Shown: positions 1-11,619 of the stretch, piece by piece
Layout of the letters: every line of letters starts with the position of its first letter
Numbering within the stretch: the first letter of the stretch is position 1
Source: Symbiodinium microadriaticum
Taxonomy: Eukaryota > Sar > Dinophyceae > Suessiales > Symbiodiniaceae
Assembly: GCA_001939145.1 (NCBI GenBank)
Contig: LSRX01000804.1
Coordinates: 113,416-177,415 of the forward strand
Direction of reading: 5' to 3'
Length of the DNA: 64,000 bases
The notes under the pieces: model-generated
What the model saw: only the letters and a program-made list of their open reading frames with translations
Told to the model about the DNA's origin: nothing
Database searches by the model: none
Translations under genes and position numbers: made by a program

Positions 1-16
1 GCCCACCCCGGCTCTC

Positions 17-107
17 ATAGGCGCTCCATAGTAGTTCCTTTTCGGGATTACCTTATAGGATCCTACATATAAACCACCAAAATGAACTATGATGGAGCCT
101 ATGGGTA
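17..107. mobile_element. Family B inverted-repeat element
   Basis: About 95 bp; consensus ends TACCCATAGGCTCCATAGTA and its complement, next arm GTTCCTTTTTGGG / complement, centre with GGATCCTA. Left end diverged in this copy. Confidence 0.8.
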
Positions 108-806
108 ATCATTACTCATGCTATTTTGGAGCGGCCATACTTTAACTACAGCATCGTGCACCCCAAGACCCTGTTCTAGCTACAATGGCCTCGATATTGA
201 CCCTTCAATCCCAACTCCTAGTCTAGAGGAGCTCAAGGGCCCATGTGGCTAAGCCTTCGGGTTTTATTGGGTTCTGGTGCAGGTTTTGTAGTTCCTATAT
301 GTATTGCGGATTTATATAGGGCTTTGGCATAGCTTTTGTAGAATCCTTGGTGGTGGTTTGGAGTGCCTTCTTGGGTTTGCAATTGGGCTTTGCAATTGGG
401 CTTCCTACGGTCCGTGCTCCTGTGTAGTCTATGAAAGGTGGTGCTCTGGGGCCTTTTAGGGTTTAGGGTATATGCCATGTATCAAAACACGTCACCGCTG
501 AAAGCGACCAATTCCAAAAACCGAGTTGGGACAGCGTACGTACACAGCCCGGAACCGTAAACCATCCACCTTAAAGCGCAAATCCTACAACAATTACAAC
601 CAGGAACTTTAAACCCCGAACTCTCAAACAAAAACAGTCAAAAACCCGTCAAAAACCCTTAGCCCCAGAACCCAAATTAAACCCAAACACGGCTCTCAAC
701 CTTGGTGTCCGGCCAAATTTGGCACCCAGCCGTTTTAGCAGGGCAGCCTGCGCGCTAACGGGGGCTTTCAGCCCGGGGATCCTGACAAGGTGTAGGGTTT
801 AGGGTT

Positions 807-900
807 TACCCATAGGCTCCATAGTAGTTCCTTTTTGGGATTACCTTATAGGATCCCAAATATGAACCAGAAAAGGGAACTACTAGGGACCTTATGGGAA
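807..900. mobile_element. Family B element
   Basis: Left end intact (TACCCATAGGCTCC), right end diverged. Confidence 0.8.
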
Positions 901-2189
901 GGACATGGCATCTTACACATCCTGAACCCGGAGACTCCTAATAGCCTGCAGCTCTTAACTCGACATGCCGGACCCCTGCTCCAATGTTGAAGCTCGTTCT
1001 CCGCCGCACTGAGCCCGAGCTCTTGACCCTCCAACTCTCTAGCCCCAAGCCTGACTCATGCAGACTGGAAGCAGTTGTGACCCCTGTTACCTCGACGGTA
1101 AGTATCTTTCCCTCTGAGAGTGTAGAAGCCCTTGCACAGCTAGAGTGTAGAATTGCTTGAGTCTCTGCGAAGAATTCTGGGGAGAGGGTCGAATAATCTA
1201 CTTATGCTTTAGTGTTGGTTTATGGAGTTGAGGTCTTGCTAGCACTGACTGGGAAGGCCACACTAGACTGTCCATGCATGACCCAACCACATACCCGTCT
1301 TTGTATGTGTCTGCATGAAGAGCGCAGGAAATTTCGGCTCTAAACTAAACCCTAAGCCCTGTGTCTTGGACGTATATGATAAATCTTCCCGCCCCGGTGG
1401 CACAGGATTTTTTGGCCGCGTCCGCCCTTCTATGAATTTGGCGGCCTGCTGTTGCTAGGGCTAATACGGAAGAGTCCAGGGTTAAGGGTTCAGGGTATGG
1501 GGATGGGGGAGGGACCCAGAAACACTGATCACGCCTGGATGATGTGCACCCGCCCCTGTGCGAAAGCCCAAAACTTCCTTACACTACCCTAAAACCCTAA
1601 ACCAAAACCCTAAGCCCTAAACCCTAAACCGGAGCAAGGTCCAAACCTCAAACCTGGAACCCTAACTCCCAAACCCTACGACCTAGATCCCGAAAGCGCC
1701 CGACAGAGTCAGGAACTTGGAGTATTTTATTCCAGGGCGCCTCTTTTTCCTCAGGAGGTGACAGCAACCTGCTCCGTGCAAGGAAGCCAAGAGACTCAGT
1801 TTCCGAAACAGTGCAAGTTTCGTTTACAGTAGAAGCCCAAGAGTTGGAAACCCAATAGCCTCAATCCTTAAGAGTATAATGTATAAGGAATCCCAGCACT
1901 ATTTGTCCTTGATCCGGTTTCCAACTTTTTGGGGCTTACTATAAGTATAGCGAGGATCATGAACTGGGCTCAACCTTTTCTCTGAAACACCCATACGGCA
2001 GCTTGGAATACACGGTTCGTAGGGTTTTCGTAGCCTTGCTTGAGGGTTTGGAGGTTCAGCCACAAAACGATTTTGAGCATAGCGCCATGTACCAATCCGT
2101 TCAAGGTTGAGGGCTTTAGGGCTTTAAGGCCTTGTTGAGTCTGTAATCTAAGGGCTTACCGCATCAATCTATGCTCATCAGCCGTGACA

Positions 2190-2296
2190 TACGGTTGATG
2201 ATATAAATCCTGCATTACCCATGATAAGGACTATACCATAACTCCCATAGTATAGGGTCCTTATAGGGTAATGCAGGATTTCTACCCTCAACTGTA
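2190..2296 (+). mobile_element. Family A inverted-repeat element (MITE-like)
   Basis: About 105 bp; ends TACGGTTGATGATATAAATC and its near-complement ending in CTGTA, inner arms CCTGCATTACC / GGTAATGCAGG. The two ends differ at one base (CGG versus CAG), which marks orientation. No coding capacity. Confidence 0.85.
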
Positions 2297-2397
2297 GTTC
2301 AGGCACAGACCCCGAACGTCAACAGTGGAGTGCTGCAACAAGGGCCGAGCCAGTCGCGACAGTCTGACAACAAAAAATCCCCTGAAGCACCTTTAAC

Positions 2398-2590
2398 CCC
2401 AAGCCCCAGGCCCTAAGCCCTCCCAAACCCTATAAAAGCCCTAATCCCCCTAAGCCCTGCACCCCTGAATCCTAACCCCGAAAACTTCCCTAAACCCTAA
2501 ACCCTAACCCCAAAAACCCTAAACCCTCAAGCCCCCAAAAGGGAACTCTAAACCGTATAAGCCCTGAACACTAAACTCTAAACCCTAACG
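2398..2590. repeat. CCCTAAA block
   Basis: Degenerate C-rich heptamers; paired with the G-rich block at 2665-2790. Confidence 0.85.
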
Positions 2591-2599
2591 GCCAGAAGG

Positions 2600-2655
2600 C
2601 CCTCACCAAAGAAGCAGCAAAGGGCCTTCTCTGGAGTTCCTCGTCGTAACCTCTT
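2600..2655. CDS. exon-like island between opposed heptamer blocks
   Basis: Minus reading 2607-2650 gives YDEELQRRPFAASL between AG and a GTGAGG donor. Plus reading gives KALTKEAAKGLLWS. Both look coding, so the strand is unresolved. The island sits between CCCTAAA (2398-2590) and TTTAGGG (2665-2790) blocks. Confidence 0.4.
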
Positions 2656-2664
2656 TTCAGCACA

Positions 2665-2790
2665 TAAGAGGGGTTTAGGGTTCATAGGGCTTAAGGGTTG
2701 AGGGGTTTAGGGTTTAGGGGTTTAGGGCTGAGGGTTTAGGGGTTTAAGGGCTCAGGGTTTCGGGTTTAGAGTAGAGGGCTTAGGATCTAT
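2665..2790. repeat. TTTAGGG block
   Basis: G-rich counterpart of the block at 2398-2590, separated by an exon-like island. Confidence 0.85.
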
Positions 2791-2949
2791 AGGGTGTAAG
2801 CTTTGTGATACACTGTCTGCGACGGCTCGAAACGCGGTTTGTCCTAAGTCCTTCTCTAAACAGCCATAAGCAAGTTTCTGGCCGACGCAGGAGCTCCTCC
2901 TCGGCACATGTAGCAAAAGGGCCTGAGTACTAGGATTTAGGTATGTATG

Positions 2950-2980
<31 letters not shown>

Positions 2981-3400
2981 GGTCTTATAAACCCTAATTA
3001 AGCCCTAAAGCAGGGAACCTTTCGAATCCTTACTTCAAAACAGTGTGGGGCTTCTGCAGAATTGTGCCGAGTTCTTCGGCGACGGCGGTTTCTGGGGGGG
3101 TAGGGCTTTCCCACAAGGTCCGTGCAATAACCTTTTGCCTTCATGAAGGGGTCCCGGGGTGGGCTCCTATGTGTAATGCAGGGGCCTTACTAACTAGAAT
3201 AGGGTTGGAGCGTATAGGATGGCATACGTATATCGGGACTCTACAGGGATATTATTCCGAGCCGTATACAGTATTCGCAATGTTAGGGTCAGAGTAGATG
3301 GGTTGAGGCTACAGCGGCGATGCTTCAGGACACTGGCATGTGGGGTTTCTGATTTGGGGTTGAGAGAGCATAGTTTCGAGGCATGGAACATGTTTCTAAG

Positions 3401-3470
3401 CAAGGCGCCGTTTCGGTATCGGACTTGGATGTACTCCTCCGGAGTGCACCTGCCGCTTGGTTCGTTGGTA
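3401..3470 (+). CDS. possible exon, unrecognised
   Basis: Plus frame after TTCGAG: MEHVSKQGAVSVSDLDVLLR, then SAPAAWFV to a GTAGAC donor. Plausible protein composition but no family recognised. The region also has long overlapping open frames on both strands (3194-3620). Confidence 0.35.
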
Positions 3471-4234
3471 GACGTGTGCTTGGGGTTGCGAGCGCAAAAT
3501 ATTTGTGAACCCAATCTCTCTGGCAAACCCGAATTGCGTCGGTTCAAGCCTCTACATCTCAAGCTTTACATAGTTAGGTGTCAGGGTTTAAGTCGTCATC
3601 ACATACTCAGGCATGTGTAGCTGAACAAATGGCTGCCTGTGGGCAAGTACGGTTAAAGGTCTCTTCTCCGTTTCGTTATTGACTGCGACTACTTGTCCAT
3701 AAACTTGTCTCTGCAGCATTGCACATCCTCAGGACATCCCGTGCATGTTCGTTGAAACCAAACCCCAACATCCCTAAACCCAGAACCCTAGACCCTAAAC
3801 CCTAAACCCTAATGGATCTTGCCGGGGATGAAAAAATGGGCAGTTCCTTGGCCTTATAGAGCTGGGCTGTTGCTGAAGAAGTCTATATGGGTTTGGTCAA
3901 GACGACAATAGTTACAAGGAAATCGTACGATTTACTATAGGAGCTGTGGCTTGGTAAGTTCCACCCTTAATAGGAAATTAGGGTAATTAGTGCGCTTGTG
4001 GTTCATTCTGCTCCCCGTTTTGATTCGTGTGGCTTGGTGACCTATAAAACCTAGGCTCCAGGCTCACCCGTTCATTCAAGCTTAACCCCTGTGACCCTAA
4101 GGCTAAGCCCTTTGCACAAAGATGCACTTCACTTGAAAGCTCCTGCGCCCCCAAACCGTAAATCCTGAACCGCCGTAGAACGCTCCAAGAAGTGAAACGT
4201 TCCACGTTCCACACCTGAAGGAAGCCTAAGATGT

Positions 4235-4430
4235 TGAACCGGGAACCTAAAACCTAAACCCCAAACCCGAAACCTTACACCCCAAACCCGAAACCCTAAA
4301 CTCCTAAGCCCTAAAGCCTGAACCCGAAAACCAAAAACCCAAACCCAAAAACCTAAACTAGAACCCCCTATAGACCCTAAATGCCCTTAAACCCTAAACC
4401 TCTAAACACCTAAACCCTACTGGTAGAAAC
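4235..4430. repeat. CCCTAAA block
   Basis: C-rich heptamers left of the exon candidate 4449-4496. Confidence 0.85.
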
Positions 4431-4448
4431 CCTAAATGGGCAGCGGAG

Positions 4449-4496
4449 GTCGACTCTGCCATGCTGCACACAGCCTTGCCTCGCATAGTCGGCGAG
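4449..4496 (+). CDS. probable exon between opposed heptamer blocks
   Basis: Phase-0, 16 codons: VDSAMLHTALPRIVGE. Acceptor GGAG before G and a GT donor (GTGGAA). Exactly 48 nt, like the certain exons elsewhere. Lies between CCCTAAA (4235-4430) and TTTAGGG (4512-4630) blocks. Product unknown. Confidence 0.5.
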
Positions 4497-4511
4497 GTGG
4501 AACCTTAATGA

Positions 4512-4630
4512 GGTTTAAAGTTTAAGGTGTACGGTTAGGGGCTTAAGGGTTTTGGGGTTTAGGGCTTGGGGGTTTAGGGGTTTCGGGTTTGGGGTTTAGG
4601 GGTTTAGGGGTTTATAGGGTTTAGGGTCTA
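4512..4630. repeat. TTTAGGG block
   Basis: G-rich heptamers right of the exon candidate 4449-4496. Confidence 0.85.
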
Positions 4631-4807
4631 CAGTTAATTAAGATTAGCATCAGCCGGGTCCTGGGATAGTCTGTGAAGCCGTCTTTGCAATGACATGGCA
4701 CCCACAGCACATGCTGGAAGTACACACACACAGTCACAGCGGACACACAATGACAAGCAGATATGATTGGGATGAGTGGCTGATTGAGCAAGCTGATCTC
4801 GCCTAGC

Positions 4808-4930
4808 CTTGAGCTTTCTTAAGCTGTAGAGGCCACGCTTCATCATCTCCTCGATGGCTTTGATGCTCTGTTCTTCAGGCTCGGGACTTTCATCTTCCCA
4901 GCATTGGGCATTCATGCGCCGAAGCTGACA
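4808..4930 (-). CDS. probable exon, 41 codons, acidic
   Basis: Minus frame starting CQLRRMNAQCWEDESPEPEE and ending MKRGLYSLRKLK at a GC donor (GCTAGG); acceptor CGCAG. The frame is open upstream to a Met at 5011 with a hydrophobic, signal-peptide-like start (WLPVLLALTMTAST), an alternative 5' end. On the + strand, 4902-4949 is framed by a strong pyrimidine tract plus CAG and a GTAAGT donor, so the strand is not certain. Confidence 0.45.
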
Positions 4931-5392
4931 CTGCGTTGATGCCGTCATGGTAAGTGCAAGCAGGACAGGCAACCAAAGTGAATTGAGCCCGAGCAACTGC
5001 CAGCAGTGCAATCATAATTCTCCACGGTATCCTTCTGGGACACTGCCTCCGAACTCCCTGATGGGACATCGAGGCCAATAGCTGCCTCAACATGTGAATA
5101 CATGCGTGCATCTGCTTACGCACATGTATCCGCATCGTATAACATGATGCACACTTTCTGCAAAACTGCGAGCTCCGGGAAATCTAGTCGAGTGCGCCGG
5201 CGCGCTCGTGTCCTCGCTTGTCCAGAATCCTGGAGGAACTAAAAGTTAACTTTGGAATATTTTGGATATTGTACTCCAAAGGGTTCAAGGCTACCTACTT
5301 TGTTACCAAGTGTCCGGCGAGTTGTTCAAGCAGCCCTTGGGCAGAGCTTGCTAACCCAGAAACCTTTGCCATCTCGGTGAATCCAGTGCCTT

Positions 5393-5576
5393 ACGGTCCC
5401 TGTAGCCAAAACAGTATATACTTTGGCCTTAAAGTAATCCCTATATAGGTACTTTAAGGCTAAGGCCCAAGTATCTAGTATATGGGCAGATGGTATAATT
5501 ATACTTTGGCCTTCAAGTAATCCCTATTTAGGTACTTTGGGGCCAAAGTATCTAGTATATGGGTACATGGACCCCA
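5393..5576. mobile_element. Family D elements, tandem pair
   Basis: Two copies side by side: core ATACTTTGGCCTTAAAGTAA ... and complement, ATCTAGTATATGGGTACATG at the right end. Confidence 0.8.
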
Positions 5577-5629
5577 AGGGGTTCAATATGCTGGCACTGA
5601 CAACAGCATCCAGCTCAGATCCCCGTAGC

Positions 5630-5800
5630 CGAACACCCCAACTAAAACCCTAAACCCCAACTAAATCCTAAGCCCCTAAGCGAAACCCTAAACCCCAACT
5701 AAAGCCCTCTAACCCTAACCCAAGGAAACCCCAAACCCCAACAAAACCCTATAACCCTAACCAAAGGAAACCCAAAACTCGAACTAGAACCCTACAACCT
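5630..5800. repeat. CCCTAAA block with AACTAAA variants
   Basis: Units such as CCCTAAACCCCAACTAAA repeated; G-rich counterpart (TTATAGGG units) at 5899-5990. Confidence 0.8.
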
Positions 5801-5828
5801 GAACTAAGCTCGAAGAACCTGAACCCCA

Positions 5829-5893
5829 TACCACGAACTGAGCCTCGGGCGAGTGGCTTTGGGCGACGTAGGCAAGGCGAAGACTCCTCGACT
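5829..5893. CDS. exon-like island, strand unresolved
   Basis: Plus reading ELSLGRVALGDVGK to a GCGAAG donor; minus reading VFALPTSPKATRP from TCGAG to a GCTCAG donor. It lies between CCCTAAA (5630-5800) and TTTAGGG-like (5899-5990) blocks, which is why I report it. Confidence 0.35.
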
Positions 5894-6289
5894 AAGATTT
5901 TGGGTTTAGGGTTTATAAGGCTTATAGGGCTTATAGGGTTTATAGGGTTTATAGGGCTTATAGTGCTTATAGGGCTTATAGGGTTTGAGATTGGGTTGAG
6001 GGTCTACACCATAAAAAATGCCGATGAGCGCATACTATTGGAGTTGAGGGTTTGGCTAGCGGGCGGGGTGCTTTGAGGTTGCAAAGGCTTTTGCGTTGCT
6101 CTGTGCCTTATTTTCGCAGAGTACTCTGGTTCTTGAGGTGCATTACAGTGCGACACGCTTCAGCACAGTACAGCGCAAAGAAGCATAGCAAGGCAATTTG
6201 CCGTGTGCGCGTGTGTACTCGTATTGATAAATATACAAGAGCCTCAAGTATTGACGAAGGTGATGCACCTGTAGCAGGCATGACTTCAC

Positions 6290-6351
6290 CTGTCTGCGAA
6301 CCCTGTCAAGCTTTGGGGTTTTTCTTTCGACCACCTCAGGTTCGTGAGTAG
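6290..6351 (-). CDS. probable exon, unrecognised
   Basis: Minus frame THEPEVVERKTPKLDRVRRQ, 20 codons, acceptor CCGAAG and donor GTGAAG. Charged, coding-like; the frame is open well upstream (to 6592), partly over repeat sequence. No family recognised. Confidence 0.45.
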
Positions 6352-6983
6352 CTTCGGATAAAGGGAATCTACGTGGATGCCACCCTGGCGAAGGTGGAGT
6401 TCTGACATCTGCATGGTGTCCGGGTTCGAGGGAAAAGAAGATCAGGACAGACGTTGCCTTAGGGTAGCGTTCCTTAAAGGGATCGATAAGGGCTTCTATC
6501 GTGTTTTCTATCAGGGTACCTATGAGGGCTCTATAGGGTTTAGGCTCCTTGTTCGCTGTGGTTTGTTTCAGGGGCTCTTCTCTCAACCCCAAACCCTAAA
6601 CCCCTAAACCCCTAAGCCCCTAAACCCCTAAACCGCTGTTTTCCAGTTCAGGACCCGAGGAGCTAGGGCTTTGGGCTGGCCTGAGGGCTTAGGATGGCAA
6701 CCCTGGGGTCAAGACTTTGGGTCTCAGCGTTTAGGGTTTAGGGGAATAGGGCTAGGGGTTTATATCCATAGGGTTTGGGGTCTTAGGGCCTCTGAAATGT
6801 GCCTAACTTGAGGTCTTTGAACTGTCTCGCAGTTTGCATGATGGCTTGGCAATTGAACCCTGCACCCTAAACCCTCCAACTTCAAACCTAGAACCCGAAA
6901 GCCCTAAGCCCTGTAATACTACGACCCCAAATCCAAAGAACCTTAGCTTCGTCTAAGCCCTTAACCCCGAGGCTGGCCCAATC

Positions 6984-7031
6984 CTGTGCCGATCCACTTC
7001 GCCCGCCGCACCCAGCTCGTCGACACTGGGC
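6984..7031 (-). CDS. possible exon, unrecognised
   Basis: Minus frame PSVDELGAAGEVDRH, 48 nt, starting with G after CTAG and followed by GATTGG (GA donor). The opposite strand is open but of poorer composition. Confidence 0.4.
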
Positions 7032-8274
7032 CTAGCGACATGGGGTCCAGAAAACAAGAAACAAACGTTTTAGGGTTTACTTGGACCCTATAAACCCTGC
7101 CTTTTCGGGTTCCTTTGTATGATTTCCTCGAATACGTCCTTTCAACAAAGTAGGTTATTTGGGGTTAGGGTTCAGGCTAGGGTTAAGGACTTCGGGGTCA
7201 TCTTGAACCATCATGACTCTACATAACCCACTAGGTAAGTAAATGGAGCTAGCCTGCGCGTGCGCCAATTTGACCACCTCACCAACTGTTGGGATTTGGG
7301 ATGTAGCCTAGACCGCCTTACCCATTACTGTTCAGGGTTTAGGGTGTAGGGCTTAGGGTTTAGGGTTTAGGGTTGCTCCCTAAACCCGGAACCGCAAAGC
7401 TGAGAAGCCTTGTGCCTCCGATTACGTTTCTGTCGGGCCTACTACGTGCACATAGCAGGCCTAGCGGCCTAACCAACTCAAAACAACAGTAGCTTCCGGC
7501 GTGGAGCGTGTGAACTGTCCCACCCATCACCGGATTGCCTGCTTGCTCTTATAATCAGTTGGAGTTGACCACTGAAGGGATGCGGCACTTCTCGCAGATG
7601 CCTAGCCTATAAGCTCCAACCCCTGTCGCCTGAGGCCGAAGCCCAAGCCTATCAACCCCAATCCCCCAACTCCGGTTAAGGGACGGTATTGACATGAACC
7701 TTACAAAGGACAAAACGTACCCTAAAAGGGTATGAGGTTCAATTACTATAGTATAGGGATGCATAACATAAGAATACAGGGCCCCCATGTTTAAGGGTCA
7801 TTTGGTCCCTTTACATCGGCCAAGATGCAAGTTGCTAAGTTTTTTTTTCAAAACTTTTGGAATTTGGGAGGTGAGGTCAAGAGTGTACCTAATGCAAGGG
7901 GCCATCAAAATAAGAATAGGACTTTGGGCTCTTTGTATTGTAAATAGAATAAGGAACCTTAAGGAAAAATGGTAGTGATGCCGGCCTCTACAACAACCAA
8001 GTTTCCGTCAACAAGGGTTAAGTTAAGGGCTTAGGGAACAACCCCGTCCCTTTAACCTGTTCCTCATTCTCGGCTGGGCTTCGGGGTTTAGGGAAAAACC
8101 CATGGTATCCTAACCAAACAAGGGGCACATGTAATACAGGTCTACAGCTCCACGGCCTGAAGCCCAACTTTGACCTGTCCAGCCAAAATTCTAGGCCAAG
8201 AAACCCCACACTTTCAAACTGTAAACTCTCAACCGCTATACCCTATAACCTGATTCTTGCTCTTCCCCGACCAT

Positions 8275-8620
8275 GTGTAGATTTACTGTGCTTATCTGCT
8301 TACCCTAAACCCTAAACCCACCCGAAACCCTAAAACCTAAACCCCAAACCCGAAACTCTAAACCTCTAAACCCCGAGGTTTCTACCCACACCCCTGTTTT
8401 GTGTCCTAAACGACCCGACTGGAGCCTGATTTCTCCGCACAGAAGGGACCTCTCCGGAGGACTTTCGGAGCGCCATTTCGGGCTTGAAAGAAGTGGCTTC
8501 GGGCTTAGGGTTTAGGGGTTTAGGGTTTAGGGGTTTAGGGTTTAGGGCTTTGGGGGTTTGGGGGTTTAGGGTTTTAGGGTTTAGGGCTTAGGGTTCGGGC
8601 TTTAGGGGTTAAACGCTAAA
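8275..8620. repeat. opposed heptamer pair around an exon-like island
   Basis: C-rich at 8275-8375, G-rich at 8500-8620, with about 125 bp of unique sequence between. Confidence 0.85.
8442..8495. CDS. exon-like island between opposed heptamer blocks
   Basis: Plus reading GTSPEDFRSAISGLKEV after a strong pyrimidine tract and CACAG, with donor GCTTCG. Minus reading PEMALRKSSGEVPSVRRNQA is also open. Strand unresolved; the setting (CCCTAAA 8275-8375, TTTAGGG 8500-8620) supports an exon. Confidence 0.42.
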
Positions 8621-9361
8621 CCGTGTTAGGGGAGAACCTGAAGCTCTTGGATCTCCTCCTGCAATTTCGGGCTGGCGGTTTAGAGTTTCGGGATCAACGA
8701 GTTAGGGTCAAGGGCTTACATGGTTTTCTTTGCTCTTTTCCAACTGCAGGTACAGTAGAGTTCCTTACCAGGATGAGCCAGTTTATTGGGGCCTCGTTTG
8801 GCTTACAAGGCTCATAGGGTTTAGGGACTATAGGATATAGGGCTCAGGGTTAAGGTTTTAGGGGTTACAGGGTATACGGCTTAGGGCTCCAAGCTGAACT
8901 CCGAACTCCGAAACAGGGTATTAAGCGACGCTAGCATGTTAAGGCCCAAGCCCTATAGAAGCGACCCCCAAACACAAGGCCCCAAAACCGAAACCCCACC
9001 TACCCTAAACCCTAAACCCTGGATCTTAAATGGGGGGGGGGGGCTGTAAGCTGACCACGCCCCGAAACCACAAATCCAAGGAACTTGGACTGGAGCCCTG
9101 AGCTCCGAAATTCCCCACAGAAACAACCCTGAGCCTTAAACCCTAAACCATTAATACCCCCAAACCCTATGAGCCATGTAAGCCCCTACCCCCAAGGGTC
9201 GAAGTGCTTGGTAATCAGATACTCTCCCAAACAGTAACCTACATGACCAACATAGCTACTATCTTATCCGGAACCTAAGTATTTAATTTTGGATCCCTTG
9301 GACCCTTGGGGCCCAACTCTGCACCCTCAACCCTAAACCCCAGACGCTAAACCCTCGGCAC

Positions 9362-9466
9362 TACTGTTGATGATAGAAATCTTGCATTACCTTAAGGACC
9401 CTAAACTATGGGAATTCTGGTATATTCCATATCGTGGGCAATGCAGGATTTATATCATCAGCAGTA
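9362..9466 (-). mobile_element. Family A element
   Basis: Reverse orientation of the copy at 2190; ends TACTGTTGATG and AGCAGTA. Confidence 0.85.
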
Positions 9467-9837
9467 GAATTGCCAACCCTACGGCCCCAAAGCCCCCCTC
9501 CCCCCAAAGAGAAAGAAACAAACACACGAAGCCCGAAGATACTAACCCGAAAGGGTTCCAGGTACAGTTATGGGGGGGTATACTTTCCCAAATCATAAGA
9601 GTAATTCCCACCATAGAAACCCCAGACCTAGACTAGACTCTCCAAGCCTCGAACACTAAGTTTAGGGTTTAGGTGTTTAGGGCTTAGCAGTCTGTGGTTT
9701 TAGGCTTCAGGGCTTAGGGCTAGGTGTTGGCATTTAAACTTTCTCGAAGACCCTCTGCCGTTTTTGCACAGCAAACACACTGTAAAACATGCTACAAAAC
9801 CATAAACCCTAACCCCTACCTCTTCCCTAAACTAAAC

Positions 9838-9867
9838 TTTACATATATATATATATAATCTATCTAT

Positions 9868-9899
<32 letters not shown>

Positions 9900-9900
9900 N
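9838..9900. repeat. (TA)n tract ending in an undetermined base
   Basis: TA repeat directly against the dense heptamer array; base 9900 is N, so the array length or junction may be an assembly estimate. Another N is at 14560. Confidence 0.9.
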
Positions 9901-10265
9901 AAACCCTAAACCCGAACCCCTAAACCCTAAACCCAAAACCAAAACCCCTAAACCCGAACCCCCAAACCCCAACCCCTAAACCCTAAACCCCGAACCCCTA
10001 AACCCTAAACCCAAAACCTAAACCCCTAAACCCTAAACCCTAAACCCAAGCCCCTAAACCCCAAACCCTAAACCCGAACCCCTAAACCCTAAACCCAAAA
10101 CCAAAACCCCTAAACCCGAACCCCCAAACCCCAACCCCTAAACCCTAAACCCCGAACCCCTAAACCCTAAACCCAAAACCCGAACCCCTAAACCCTAAAC
10201 CCTAAACCCAAGCCCCTAAACCCCAAACCCTAAACCCTAACCCCTAAAACCCGAACCCCCTAAAC
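9901..10265. repeat. dense CCCTAAA heptamer array
   Basis: About 360 bp of CCCTAAA with variants (CCCGAAC, CCCCTAA, CCCAAAA). Two nearly identical higher-order copies of roughly 170 bp can be seen. It directly follows a (TA)n tract and an undetermined base (9900). Interior, not a chromosome end, since ordinary sequence continues on both sides. Confidence 0.9.
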
Positions 10266-11573
10266 AGGCTCTCATGATCTTTGCAAGGTGAGGCGGGAGG
10301 ACTAAGAGGCTTCTGCGGAGCTGTAGCTTCGGGTTATAAGCCGTGAGAGCGAAGGGTTTAGGGTCTAGGGTTCAGGCTTTAGGGTTTAGGGATTTTTAGG
10401 CCATGTAGGGCTTATAATCTGGCTTTTGGGTCTTAGGGGTTGAGGATTATGTAATGTAGGGTTTCGGGTTTGGGGATTTAGGCATCGTAAAGACTATGGT
10501 TCAGAGACTTGCGCTGCTGTTTGTCGCCTGTTGTCGGCACTCTCTCTGGAAATTGCTACCTGACCCACACCAAAAAAAAGAAGCCTAAAGGATTGCTCAC
10601 AAGAGGCTGTAGGGTTTGGAGACAATCTACACGTTGTGCAAAGCCCAGGCGCTAAGCCTCTTGTAGGAGGAATCTTATGGCGCTTGACGATGTATATATG
10701 GCGGCTACAGGGCCGACAAGGGTTTGTAAAAATTGTAAGGTTTAGGGTTTCAAACTTAGGGGGAGGTTGGCTGAATGGGGCAGCTGGAGCTCGTCGAAAC
10801 GGTTTCGGGCTCCTGCATTACTTGTACTCATCCATGCGTCTCTTCCTGCTCCCTTTAGCTGTGGCAAAGATATTAGGGGGCCTATCTAGGGCTTTGGACA
10901 TGTAAGGCTTCAGGGACTTTCAGGACTTAGAGGCAGTTATTGGATTTCTGGCCCTAGGGAGCAGGGTTCAGGGTCGAGGGCCTAGGGTTCAACTAGTTTA
11001 CTATAAGTTATGAGCTGACGTCTCCCAACTTAGCTGCTGAGTTCATAGGCACAAAACGTGTACACCTTTCAGTTCTATAAGGGATCCTATTATCCCAAGA
11101 AGCTTAAAGTGTACTCATCCAGCTACGAAGCCAACAAGCCCGACTCTGGAACAAGCCCCATGAAGACTTCAAGGAAAGTCAAAGGGAAGGGCGACGTGAA
11201 TGTGGCTTGACGCGCGGAAGATGGTTCACTGGCAAAGTGGGGTACTCTGCATAAACACCAAGCTCCCAAGACCTACACAGGAGTTGGGAGTCATCGCTAA
11301 GAGCTTCGAGTCTTGCTAGCCCTGAAGAACCCGCTGTTGGGGAGCTCTACTTCCTCATTGAAAGCGCTGGCCCGGGTTTACGGGCCCACTCTGCTTACGA
11401 CTTGAAAGCCTGAGGCGCAAGCCCCAAACTCGGAACTAAAGACGCTCCCAGAGAGCCCAATATCCCCTAATTCAGAAATATATATGCATTAAATTATAGT
11501 AAGATCCCCAAAAATCTGATTTAAGGTATATTCCTATTAATCGGTATTGAACCCATCGTCCGAAGTCTGTGGC

Positions 11574-11619
11574 CGCCGCCATTGGGGCCGACAATGGCGA
11601 TCCTGCTCATTGCTGTGAC
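11574..11619 (-). CDS. ABC-F gene exon: P-loop 2
   Basis: Encodes VTAMSRIAIVGPNGG plus the first base of a Gly codon; compare SSRVAVIGPNGAGK of eEF3 domain 2. Acceptor CCGAG, donor GCCACA. The intron interrupts the P-loop at the same codon and phase as in domain 1. The exon with the following Lys-Ser/Thr was not found below 11574. Confidence 0.8.

Larger units (their letters stand above)
9467..11573. other. no gene recognised
   Basis: Beyond the (TA)n and heptamer array there are a few open stretches (for example minus MSTSNAGARNRFDELQ near 10780-10855, plus EDFKESQREGRREC near 11165) but nothing I can assign. The missing 3' exons of the ABC-F gene should lie here or further left. Confidence 0.5.

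Noticed and set aside
9901-10265. A true telomere
   Set aside because: Ordinary sequence continues on both sides and heptamers occur throughout the window in both orientations, so this is interstitial repeat.
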